A stretch of DNA of 64,000 nucleotides from NCBI GenBank assembly GCA_022747635.1, contig JAKTNV010000061.1, positions 310,001 to 374,000 on the forward strand, written 5' to 3'. Shown here in pieces: positions 61,501-64,000 of the stretch (its first letter is position 1; every line of letters starts with the position of its first letter). The notes under the pieces were generated by a model. The model had not been told where the DNA came from and did not search any database. It saw only the letters and a list, made by a program, of their open reading frames with translations. Origin of the DNA: Hetaerina americana. Lineage: Eukaryota; Arthropoda; Insecta; Odonata; Calopterygidae. The position numbers and the translations under genes were made by a program.

Positions 61501-63890
61501 ATCATTGGTTTGCAAGTCAATGGTCAGCAAATATTTTGTTTAAAATTCACCTCTTGTTTGTTAACAACTCATTGAACAAATTTCAGCAATATAATATAGC
61601 CATATTTTTTTTCTGTTTACGGCATAGCATGAAGCCACAAATTCAAGTCTCTTGAATCACTCCTATGATGTTCCAAACTAAACACTGGCCCTTTTATGAA
61701 ATAGATTCTCAAGGCTGAGCTGACTTCAGTTGCCAAGTTCATCATGCATGTCTTAAGGAAACCACAAAAGAAAGAAAATATTTTAATCATTATTTCAATT
61801 CATATTCTCATCTATTGTCCATGAAGCAAAAAGAAAAATTTTAATGACAGGGTTCATAAATGCTCTCTATTGAAACATAAGGAAAATATTATAATAATTA
61901 AGCAGTGGTTTTTGTTTAAGAGCAGATATTTTTACTGGAGGCTAAATCTTCACATCAATTAACTAATAGCACAATAATTAACAAATTGAAAATCAAAAAT
62001 TCAACATAGGTATGTATATAAACAAAAAGGTGTGTATGAAACTTTCAAAGTCTAAACTATTAAAGGCCAATTTAATGGTGGAAAGATGATGTAACTTTGC
62101 AAAATTTCACAGCATTTATTGGTATACCTAACACCATACAACATTTGAATGCCTTAATATAATTAACTGTTTCAGGCGCAACTCTCTGGATTTGTTCCAT
62201 GATGAATAATATCAACATTAAACTTTGTAAATCCACATGAAAAATAAATTTGAACTCGACCCAGGTTTCACTGTGGTGCAACATCATCAGGCCCTCAGGG
62301 TCAAAGTTTTATTATGACATTATTCATTGGAATTCCATTCAGTTGTCTTGAACCTTAAAGATATCATCGAAATGCTAGAAAATGACATTTTAACGTTAAA
62401 ACATATCATGCTGCTCAAAAAACGCATGAAAATTTCAAAAAGGTATATCATCTTTCTATCCTTAAGTGTGCATAAAATTTCTGAAACGGCTGAAATAGCA
62501 TTTTGTTAAAATGTATTACATAAATGCCCTCGTTGGTATCACATATAATTTTTATACAATGGAAGTTGGTTGATACATTTTTGCAAGGGACATAAAAATG
62601 AATGTGTTAATCAGTAAAAATGTACCAACAAGGATAAGAAAACATAGCCATTTAAATAATTCCAAGATGAGATGATTTAGTAGCCATCATAAATATAATG
62701 ATAGCTAGAATTCATCATATTTTCCTCTTCGTAATCACTATGAAGCATAAACTTCTAAAAATTGTCATCAAATCATAGAACAGTAAGCATGGCGTGACCA
62801 ATGGCAAGATGTCATTGCACTCAAAATGCTTGTGGAAAGTAATCTTGCAAGCTCAGTTTAAATCTCCTTCACATTTGAAGACAATGTTAACAGTTATGCC
62901 AGCCCAGATAAAACAAATTGCTATTAACTCACAAACAGCATCCCTTCCAATCAGATGTGCATCATTTTCAAATGATTTGGGCAATGGAACTAGTGACTGC
63001 ACCTGGATGAAATTACATGGCCAAAAGACCATGACCGATGAAACCATTATTGAATTAACCCTTTGAAGAGGCTAGTTGAGAATTTATACTTATTTTTTCC
63101 TGTTTCGATAAAAAAAAACATAAATCAAGAATTCATCATCACTCAAACTGAACTAAACCAAATAATATTGTTTCCATATCCATGCCACAGAATCAGGAAC
63201 TCAAAAAACCAGTCTATTACAGATGGAAAATGTGCCAAGGAGGAAACAGGTCCTGTGAAACCTTAATTTTTAACTAAAATATCGAATAATTACCCAGATC
63301 TTTCACACTTCCAAATTTCAATTAAAACGGAAATATTTTAGATGATCGACTACATGTGCATCATGTTATCCAGTTCCCATTGTATACTCTGGTATGTGGT
63401 CTTTTGGGAACTTAATTCAATTTGAAGCAATGTAACACTAAACCCTCCATTGATCAAATGGAGGACAACGTTCGCTGTGGATTTTGGCACATGCACGCCA
63501 TGGAAGTGGGCGGTTCAAAGCATGCGATCCAGATACTACATACCATCAAGTATGCAAACATTCGCTGCATCTCCCGCAGTGTTTGCTCATGTTTCCCAGG
63601 CACAGCAACCTTGACAATCCCGCTCTCATCGGTCCTGGGTTCCTCACAGGGATTTGAACCCTGCTCCACTGCGGCATCGCCCTCAGCTCCCCCTGTCAGG
63701 GGCCTCCCACCTCCCATGGCCGAGCATTGGGCGCTCAGGATGGAGAGCCTTGCCTGAGGCATCATGTAAAGGTGCTGCATGCAGGACGCCATGTAGCAAG
63801 TGGCACCCAAGTTGGTGAGTCCAACGTAGCCACAGTCGGACCTACCGTCTTCATGTGGCCAATAATCCCATGGATAAGGGGCATGGGAAT
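25261..63890 (-). CDS. USP34: USP34 / puffyeye orthologue, 3' part, 25 exons (gene-level entry)
   Basis: This is a giant ubiquitin-specific protease (peptidase C19), which removes ubiquitin from target proteins; in vertebrates USP34 acts in Wnt signalling and DNA damage responses, and fly puf affects Myc stability (family knowledge). The 25 exons traced here run from 63890 down to a TGA at 25263-25261. They give 1,660 residues, close to the C-terminal half of the roughly 3,500-residue vertebrate protein. All junctions have AG/GT ends and phases that add up. The catalytic domain (about residues 20-490 of this part) holds Cys31 in TNLGATCYM, His360 in ADGGHYYSF and Asn/Asp380-381 in FNDAEVKPF. 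The rest is the long helical region conserved in USP34. The N-terminal half lies outside the window. Similarity was judged from memory of the vertebrate protein. Many transposons sit in its introns, none in exons. Confidence 0.95.
26609..26766 (-). pseudogene. Relic of an I-group LINE reverse transcriptase
   Basis: The minus strand resembles the RT segment of LINE copies 1 and 2. It reads LLSDA*CGF*CGRSTADHLV then HVVTVFFDQKKAHD, against LLSDAQCGFRRGRSTTDHLV and HVIAVFFDLEKAYD. Stops and substitutions show that it is old and unrelated to the recent insertions. Confidence 0.8.
26850..27212 (-). mobile_element. Decayed mariner-like fragment
   Basis: Read on the minus strand, from a TIR-like acaggatgcggcacttaa near 27212, pieces include MAEMLRTRAEYNRRAAIIES and STVYDIVAKYNDPEKSDEG, resembling the N terminus of a mariner-type transposase. 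It is broken by frame changes and lacks the catalytic part. The family call is from memory. Confidence 0.5.
27249..28578 (-). mobile_element. Mariner element with 149-bp inverted repeats, copy 1
   Basis: 1,330 bp, flanked by the TA duplication at 27247-27248 and 28579-28580. The ends start CTACCTTGATCAAAAAGTTC on both sides. Inverted repeats run 27249-27397 and 28430-28578 (149 bp each) with about one mismatch. It carries an open transposase frame. It sits in a USP34 intron on the same strand as the gene. Confidence 0.95.
27258..28373 (-). CDS. Mariner transposase (copy 1), DD34D
   Basis: 371 residues from the Met at 28373 (MDLNLQQRTCIKFC); an earlier in-frame Met at 28442 lies in the inverted repeat and is less likely. 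It catalyses cut-and-paste transposition at TA sites. N-terminal helix-turn-helix segments bind the ends. The acid triad is visible as D in TGDETWVYEYD, D in HHDNAPSHSA and D in DLAPCDFF, with 34 residues between the last two. The usual WVPHEL-type linker is replaced by LVPKDHNF. The final residues (NNRCTNLTKKTELKSERWE..) are encoded inside the inverted repeat, and the TGA lies 10 bp from the element's end. It looks intact. Confidence 0.93.
   Translation of the reverse strand: MDLNLQQRTCIKFCIKNGFSGARTLEMLEKCFGNDSLKKTVVYQWHERFRSGRESIEDDERSGRPSTSKVGEKIDKVKEMLVNNHKLTIREIAEDLNIAYGSAQDIVVNDLGFRRVAAKLVPKDHNFMQKRDRVDVAKDMICEAESDPTFIKRIITGDETWVYEYDTQSRHQASEWRSPNEPRPKKPRRFQSKKKAMLTVFMDYNGVVHHEFLPEGQTVNKEYYLGVMRRLREAIRRKRPEMWAENSWILHHDNAPSHSAIIIRNFLTKNATNTIQQPPNSPDLAPCDFFLFNRVKKPLRGTRFSSREEVMEKSQEALMDIPKTDRNFCKCQVMTLRFKGNINNRCTNLTKKTELKSERWERHTVVIPGTF
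29178..29487 (-). CDS. USP34: USP34 exon 24 of window
   Basis: 310 bp, phase 0 to 1. It encodes VASHVLNEQTCNLISSLVSS, FKLNGDLRALSLVYG and a Thr/Pro/Gly tail. SLNGDLRALAL is a clear match in the vertebrate protein. Acceptor cattgaag, donor GTGAGT. Confidence 0.92.
30617..31780 (-). mobile_element. Decayed mariner element
   Basis: 1,164 bp flanked by TA, with short inverted repeats gaggtctgttcaaaaagta on both ends. The minus strand retains FITGDKSWVYGYDVETEAQ (first catalytic Asp region) and other pieces with frame changes. It is a different family from the 27249 element and not functional. Confidence 0.85.
32384..33320 (+). mobile_element. Internally deleted, decayed mariner-like element
   Basis: Ends share ggtctgtccca as an inverted repeat. 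The + strand shows scattered mariner pieces: KMVPKVLSKDC and DLLDHGESDPNF about 32937-33020, then NEIPINTFQES near the C-terminal region. No catalytic triad survives. The boundaries are good to a few bases. Confidence 0.6.
33555..33692 (-). CDS. USP34: USP34 exon 23 of window
   Basis: 138 bp, phase 0 to 0. It encodes HVDRKYISMLTNSNYFVDYV, VLLDERTSLNNGIIYNFL and IYFSK; the LLDERT..NNGI piece is shared with vertebrate USP34. Donor GTAATT. Confidence 0.88.
33693..34041 (-). other. Short intron, no recognised content
   Basis: A 349-bp AT-rich intron; nothing else seen. Confidence 0.7.
34042..34245 (-). CDS. USP34: USP34 exon 22 of window
   Basis: 204 bp, phase 0 to 0. It encodes GLDEEYDEALLEVYTPYHQF, MTETLVGLSAMLGFEGVPLH and FFAKLWLDIYHAQ. 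Acceptor cctgtctccag, donor GTACTA. Confidence 0.92.
34465..34715 (-). CDS. USP34: USP34 exon 21 of window
   Basis: 251 bp, phase 1 to 0. It encodes ELLKEMLLLLPGEVVQVLGP and VGPYFPHRG, then a Pro/Arg-rich part. The donor is the poor AAG/GTCGGT; the next exon still joins in frame, so I kept it. Confidence 0.85.
34716..36637 (-). other. Intron, no recognised content
   Basis: 1.9 kb of AT-rich sequence without a supportable reading frame or repeat. Confidence 0.6.
36638..36872 (-). CDS. USP34: USP34 exon 20 of window
   Basis: 235 bp, phase 0 to 1. It encodes SLHTLHVMHHEATACHVGGD, then a variable segment, then LRKLATLLNTYNPPEMRMLC. Acceptor ctctctttag, donor GTGAGT. Confidence 0.92.
36970..37170 (-). 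repeat. SINE with a tRNA-like core
   Basis: The minus strand from 37067 to 36996 folds like a tRNA: a 7-bp acceptor stem GCCTTGA/TCAAGGC, box A TAGCTTAACTGG, and box B GGTTCAAATCC in a T arm. Flanking sequence on both sides recurs near 49840-49990. Anticodon stem mismatches and the repeats elsewhere argue against a working tRNA. Confidence 0.75.
37258..37410 (+). repeat. Second SINE-like copy in the opposite orientation
   Basis: The + strand has ggttcaaatcctggtcaacg followed by atgatttttactctgaaatt, the same B box and tail as the minus-strand copy 190 bp away. The A-box half is not recognisable. Confidence 0.65.
39067..39183 (-). CDS. USP34: USP34 exon 19 of window
   Basis: 117 bp, phase 0 to 0. 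It encodes ILDGRSCWATLVTALRTLID and DRLFVIYNNGFQILFE. Acceptor attttcag, donor GTACGT. Confidence 0.92.
39184..40218 (-). other. Intron, no recognised content
   Basis: 1.0 kb, AT-rich; nothing seen. Confidence 0.6.
40219..40338 (-). CDS. USP34: USP34 exon 18 of window
   Basis: 120 bp, phase 0 to 0. It encodes AVEELFKLMQLFVLKRPDST and EQELREIATFRRQTLQLYLE. Donor GTGAGT. Confidence 0.92.
40491..40668 (-). CDS. USP34: USP34 exon 17 of window
   Basis: 178 bp, phase 2 to 0. It encodes ADHNDQDVVQFNRAMLPAYY and HQNIHWAFKNITPYPTQY. Acceptor ctcctccctag, donor GTAAGT. Confidence 0.93.
40669..42052 (-). other. Intron, no recognised content
   Basis: 1.4 kb, AT-rich; a GC-richer patch near 41880-41920 is unexplained. 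Confidence 0.55.
42053..42243 (-). CDS. USP34: USP34 exon 16 of window
   Basis: 191 bp, phase 0 to 2. It encodes FGQYFLDLWQLFHPKLAEPS, VHHNKQAVLLFWNQVCNDCP and KNIAFNYI. Acceptor ttgttttcag, donor GTGAGT. Confidence 0.93.
42511..42645 (-). CDS. USP34: USP34 exon 15 of window
   Basis: 135 bp, phase 0 to 0. It encodes VYSVLLRLLKPARLYIDIQT, HGTSKLTAYF and SYCAVSRVEKLM. Acceptor tttttttag, donor GTGAGT. Only 87 bp of intron separate it from exon 14. Confidence 0.92.
42733..42875 (-). CDS. USP34: USP34 exon 14 of window
   Basis: 143 bp, phase 1 to 0. It encodes AYLLVSLVPSVNFRQGFRAF, then a less conserved loop, ending TPILHR. It lacks an internal Met but is open and phase-consistent. Acceptor tttcctgaag, donor GTATGG. 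Confidence 0.85.
44484..46536 (+). mobile_element. Decayed mariner element, host of a nested insertion
   Basis: Flanked by TA, with ends gagggttg.tatttatattttt in inverted orientation. Subtracting the 753-bp inner element and its 2-bp duplication leaves about 1,298 bp, the normal mariner length. The + strand starts MELYREHFRAMIFYDFRRGL at 44659, hits a stop soon after, and resumes past the insertion with LWIPHNLTKAQ, CTGDKSWIYVYE, LHHDNASSTRSAE and NDFFLFLFIKKKLLGQRF. It ends CIDYHGEYFKNQ at 46470. The triad residues remain visible but stops and frame changes disable it. Confidence 0.88.
44996..45748 (-). mobile_element. Internally deleted mariner nested in another mariner
   Basis: 753 bp flanked by TA (44994-44995, 45749-45750), with ends cgagggtcatccggaaagta in inverted orientation. 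The minus strand keeps the N-terminal DNA-binding half of a transposase (45596-45189: FLNARNVRPCDIHRQLKEVY, DDERSGRPSVIT, ICARWVPRV). A C-terminal piece (KDYAAGIQKLVTRYDKCLNL, ending GDYVEK near 45095) follows. The catalytic middle is missing. It may bind ends but cannot cut, so it would need another copy to move. Confidence 0.9.
46689..46944 (-). CDS. USP34: USP34 exon 13 of window
   Basis: 256 bp, phase 0 to 1. It encodes PFFKLLTLMMEGGNG, DWLAVQAPRNKLVHAWVLQS and WVEHFLISHANQRVRA. Acceptor cctcttgcag, donor GTAATT. Confidence 0.93.
46945..49140 (-). other. Intron with an RTE-like LINE fragment
   Basis: The 2.2-kb intron holds the LINE fragment at 47205-48000. The remaining 48001-49140 shows nothing supportable. 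Confidence 0.65.
47205..48000 (-). mobile_element. 5'-truncated RTE-like LINE fragment
   Basis: The minus strand reads the last part of a reverse transcriptase: YLGSVLDQHGQSSRDVRRRI, LVKTLIWSVAMYGAETWSLK, LEAFEMWVRRRMEKVKW and RGKGRNRIGMLDGMKGG. One stop interrupts the upstream part near 47845. A short (AAT)n tail lies at 47207-47220. Only the 3' end is present, as is usual for LINE copies. The clade is judged from remembered motif order. Confidence 0.8.
49141..49287 (-). CDS. USP34: USP34 exon 12 of window
   Basis: 147 bp, phase 0 to 0. It encodes GFPFLYQQIKDNINLHQTRN and WNERLATHIVGMIFQAIIKH. Acceptor cttgtccag, donor GTAAGT. Confidence 0.93.
49288..50103 (-). other. Intron with a partial SINE-like copy
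   Basis: Contains the repeat at about 49840-49990; the rest is AT-rich and unremarkable. Confidence 0.6.
49840..49990 (-). repeat. SINE-like copy lacking most of the tRNA-like core
   Basis: Shares tgaaattttgggggctttaa-like and gatgaaataccatacataca sequences with 37080-37170, and gtgtaaaaatca at its other side. The central tRNA-like part is reduced to taagcta. Probably a deleted sister of the 36970 copy. Confidence 0.65.
50104..50316 (-). CDS. USP34: USP34 exon 11 of window: acidic tract
   Basis: 213 bp, phase 0 to 0. It begins VEVVSEGEDEDEGEEGEEED, an acidic run also present in vertebrate USP34, then ASLDKMIALVAVLVEKSRGE. The acceptor gtgcaaag is weak in pyrimidines but restores the frame. 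Donor GTAGGG. Confidence 0.88.
50317..50639 (-). other. Short intron, no recognised content
   Basis: 323 bp, AT-rich; nothing seen. Confidence 0.7.
50640..50801 (-). CDS. USP34: USP34 exon 10 of window
   Basis: 162 bp, phase 0 to 0. It encodes LEHGAKPHMKHLTEYFAFLY and GEEESQFLIGVSAISAMVNF. Acceptor gtttcag, donor GTGAGT. Confidence 0.93.
50929..51046 (-). CDS. USP34: USP34 exon 9 of window
   Basis: 118 bp, phase 2 to 0. It encodes HTHAPLYLKPL, a short Ser/Gly/Pro segment, and GERSCVTRFIKMLLSL. Acceptor ctgttgtag, donor GTGAGT. Confidence 0.92.
51047..52253 (-). other. Intron, no recognised content
   Basis: 1.2 kb, AT-rich; nothing seen. Confidence 0.6.
52254..52441 (-). CDS. USP34: USP34 exon 8 of window
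   Basis: 188 bp, phase 0 to 2. It encodes PTMVQWVELLTKQFNSSQAA, CEWFLEHMA and CPNQMVRQMFHRLCIHVIQR, very close to vertebrate USP34. Donor GTGAGT. Confidence 0.93.
52643..52769 (-). CDS. USP34: USP34 exon 7 of window
   Basis: 127 bp, phase 2 to 0. It encodes FMWQICGHVPQTLPNFG, then LSTSFFVETFIHAKEK, matching the USP34 region right after the peptidase. Acceptor ttttttgcag, donor GTATGT. Confidence 0.92.
52770..53519 (-). other. Intron with the duplicated donor
   Basis: 750 bp; the first 108 bp are the tandem duplication at 53412-53520. Nothing else seen. Confidence 0.65.
53412..53520 (-). repeat. Tandem duplication copying a splice donor
   Basis: Two units about 53 bp apart share ttctcaaaagggg, gaactgaag and aattgaaacttactg. 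The second unit includes the exon 6 donor (minus-strand CCA/GTAAGT at 53519), and the first has an equally good ACA/GTAAGT at 53466. Confidence 0.75.
53520..53785 (-). CDS. USP34: USP34 exon 6 of window: end of the catalytic domain
   Basis: 266 bp, phase 0 to 2. It encodes SKTYDSVTDKFMDFSFEKTN, SAYMLFYEW, an arginine/cysteine-containing insertion, then LEDWIWRDNMHFLRDKNIFE. The donor (GTAAGT at 53519) lies in a tandem duplication; see the repeat at 53412-53520. Confidence 0.93.
53786..54524 (-). other. Intron, no recognised content
   Basis: 739 bp, AT-rich; nothing seen. Confidence 0.6.
54525..54841 (-). CDS. USP34: USP34 exon 5 of window: acidic linker and catalytic His box
   Basis: 317 bp, phase 1 to 0. 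It starts with a hydrophilic linker of about 45 residues, rich in Glu, Gly, Ser and Lys, then EYDLIGVTVHTGTADGGHYY with the catalytic His, FLFNDAEVKPF and ECFGGEMT. The start was set by the ctctccag acceptor, which restores the frame from exon 4. Donor GTAGGT. Confidence 0.92.
54842..55758 (-). other. Intron, no recognised content
   Basis: 917 bp, AT-rich; nothing seen. Confidence 0.6.
55759..55925 (-). CDS. USP34: USP34 exon 4 of window
   Basis: 167 bp, phase 2 to 1. It encodes ACFKKLPHILCFNTMRYTFN and NTHFSFPLRLNMSGYME, the USP core before the His box. Acceptor after aaccaaag (pyrimidine-poor), donor GTGAGG. Confidence 0.88.
55926..57245 (-). other. Intron with a small direct repeat
   Basis: 1.3 kb. 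Near 56085-56140 the unit aatcaagtaagataa occurs twice in a row. Otherwise nothing seen. Confidence 0.6.
57246..57418 (-). CDS. USP34: USP34 exon 3 of window: zinc-finger strand region
   Basis: 173 bp, phase 0 to 2. It encodes EEFYTVRCQVADM, the DTLEGDNMYTCSQCGKKVRA region and a split Arg codon. Only one CxxC (CSQC) is obvious; the partner pair of a full USP zinc ribbon is not evident, as in the remembered vertebrate protein. Donor GTTTGT. Confidence 0.93.
57480..58619 (+). mobile_element. Decayed CR1/Jockey-type LINE fragment
   Basis: The + strand shows ordered but frameshifted reverse-transcriptase pieces. These are YLKNHKKMVEVNGCLSKFSQ about 57555, NGMPQGFILGPMLFPLMIND, ILHADDT (the catalytic region, normally FADDT), QASDWFSANKLFLNCKK, VKLLGFFVDSN, PSHLNYGQRLWG and LQKKAVRIITSS. 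The fragment ends in aataaag and (ATT)n at 58619. It lies in a USP34 intron in the antisense direction to the gene. It is dead. Confidence 0.82.
59060..59175 (+). repeat. Possible SINE-tail copy
   Basis: gcaaatgatttt, tgactccattaaa and catctcccacaattcttt resemble 37305-37410 in order. The match is partial and the boundaries are uncertain. Confidence 0.45.
59467..59670 (-). CDS. USP34: USP34 exon 2 of window
   Basis: 204 bp, phase 0 to 0. It begins ESERKAYNPRSFCRVYTMD and contains LNTGEQKDMAEFFIDLVSKL and NNVVSL, all strongly conserved in the USP34 catalytic core. Acceptor ttttctag, donor GTAAGC. Confidence 0.93.
60086..61414 (+). mobile_element. Mariner element with 149-bp inverted repeats, copy 2
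   Basis: 1,329 bp flanked by TA (60084-60085, 61415-61416), the same family as 27249-28578 and almost identical, but in the opposite orientation. Its inverted repeats match those of copy 1 closely. It lies antisense in a USP34 intron. Confidence 0.95.
60291..61478 (+). CDS. Mariner transposase (copy 2), DD34D, with altered C terminus
   Basis: Begins MDLNLQQRTCIKFCVKNGF at 60291 and carries the same DD34D motifs (TGDETWVYEYD, HHDNAPSHSA, LAPCDFF). It differs from copy 1 at a handful of residues, for example MRVNNRK for MLVNNHK. Near the end the A run is one base shorter than in copy 1 (7 against 8, about 61340-61346). After LTKK the frame therefore changes, passes the end of the element at 61414 and continues 64 bp into host DNA to a stop at 61478. 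The catalytic core ends well before this, so activity is possible. Confidence 0.88.
   Translation: MDLNLQQRTCIKFCVKNGFSGARTLEMLEKCFGNDSLKKTVVYQWHERFRSGRESIEDDERSGRPSTSKVGEKIDKVKEMRVNNRKLTIREIAEDLNIAYGSTQDIVVNDLGFRRVAAKLVPKDLNFMQKRDRVDVAKDMICEAESDPTFIKRIITGDETWVYEYDTQSRHQASEWRSPNEPRPKKPRRFQSKKKAMLTVFMDYNGVVHHEFLPEGQTVNKEYYLGVMRRLREAIRRKRPEMWAENSWILHHDNAPSHSAIIIRNFLTKNATNTIQQPPNSPDLAPCDFFLFNRVKKPLRGTRFSSREEVMEKSQEALMDIPKTDRNFCKCQVMTLRFKGNINNRCTNLTKKQNSNRNDGSATRWLFRELFDQGSIRCHTGVVLSHKIFTIYALT
63544..63890 (-). CDS. USP34: USP34 exon 1 of window: catalytic Cys box
   Basis: 347 bp. The acceptor is after tctcgcatag with a good pyrimidine tract, and the donor is GTATGT at 63543. It opens with two bases completing a codon. 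It carries YVGLTNLGATCYMASCMQHL, the USP Cys box, with the nucleophile in GATCYM. A loop of about 50 residues rich in Gly, Ala and Glu follows before LREMQRMFAYLM; vertebrate USP34 is shorter there. It ends in phase 0. Confidence 0.93.
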
Positions 63891-64000
63891 CTATGCGAGA
63901 GGGAAGAGTAAAGAAAGGAAATAAATTTAATTTAATTGCCCTAAAACAATTACTACCAATTTTTGTGAAGGGGCTACACAACCCTTGTAGTAAGCATTGC
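63891..64000 (-). other. Upstream USP34 intron, cut by the window edge
   Basis: Contains the pyrimidine-rich acceptor tract for the first exon in the window; the preceding exon is outside. Confidence 0.7.

Larger units (their letters stand above)
59671..63543 (-). other. Intron with mariner copy 2
   Basis: This 3.9-kb intron contains the mariner at 60086-61414. A short stretch near 62215-62310 (gacccaggtttcactgtgg, ccctgatgatgt in the minus sense) resembles the ends of dispersed insect repeats, too weakly to name. Nothing else seen. Confidence 0.6.

Noticed and set aside
62215..62310. End of a dispersed (possibly Penelope-like) repeat
   Set aside because: Resemblance is from memory of a short consensus only; no second copy in the window.
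63422..63757. + strand 111-codon frame
   Set aside because: Complement of the USP34 Cys-box exon.

Overview
This is animal, almost certainly arthropod (probably insect), nuclear DNA. It is AT-rich, with large introns, GT/AG splicing and many transposable elements. There is no bacterial gene organisation, CRISPR array or operon. The species cannot be fixed from the sequence. Motifs and exon boundaries were read by eye and family assignments rest on remembered family features; no database was searched.

Region 1, about 1-22150, is a nest of retroelements. An old, decayed Ty3/gypsy element (+ strand; 1-209 and 5955 to about 7850, with a possible terminal region to about 8335) was interrupted by a full-length I-group LINE (- strand, 222-5954, 12-bp target duplication). 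A second, nearly identical LINE (- strand, 8997-14742, 13-bp target duplication) and a young gypsy element (+ strand, 15030-19624, identical 145-bp LTRs, 5-bp target duplication) were both inserted into a different decayed coding-like locus. That locus lies at about 8460-8983, 14743-15029 and 19625 to about 21000, and I could not identify it. A short isolated copy of the LINE 5' end lies at 22059-22136.

Region 2, about 22150-25260, is AT-rich DNA with a 136-bp palindrome and long (TA)n tracts, and presumably holds the 3' UTR of the next gene.

Region 3, 25261-63890 (- strand), is the 3' half of one host gene. It is the orthologue of the large deubiquitinase USP34 (Drosophila puffyeye, puf). 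I traced 25 coding exons whose reading phases all agree, giving 1,660 residues from just before the catalytic cysteine to the natural stop. The 5' half lies beyond position 64000. The introns carry most of the other features: two nearly intact mariner elements with 149-bp inverted repeats (27249-28578 and 60086-61414), a decayed mariner with an internally deleted mariner nested in it (44484-46536), other mariner relics, LINE fragments of several kinds, and tRNA-like SINE copies.

The window therefore holds one conserved gene with an apparently intact reading frame and many mobile elements of different ages. I see no convincing new molecular system. The best leads are the unidentified decayed locus, the structured LINE 5' end with its isolated copy, the long-TIR mariner whose reading frame ends inside its own repeat, the duplicated splice donor in USP34, and the palindrome.
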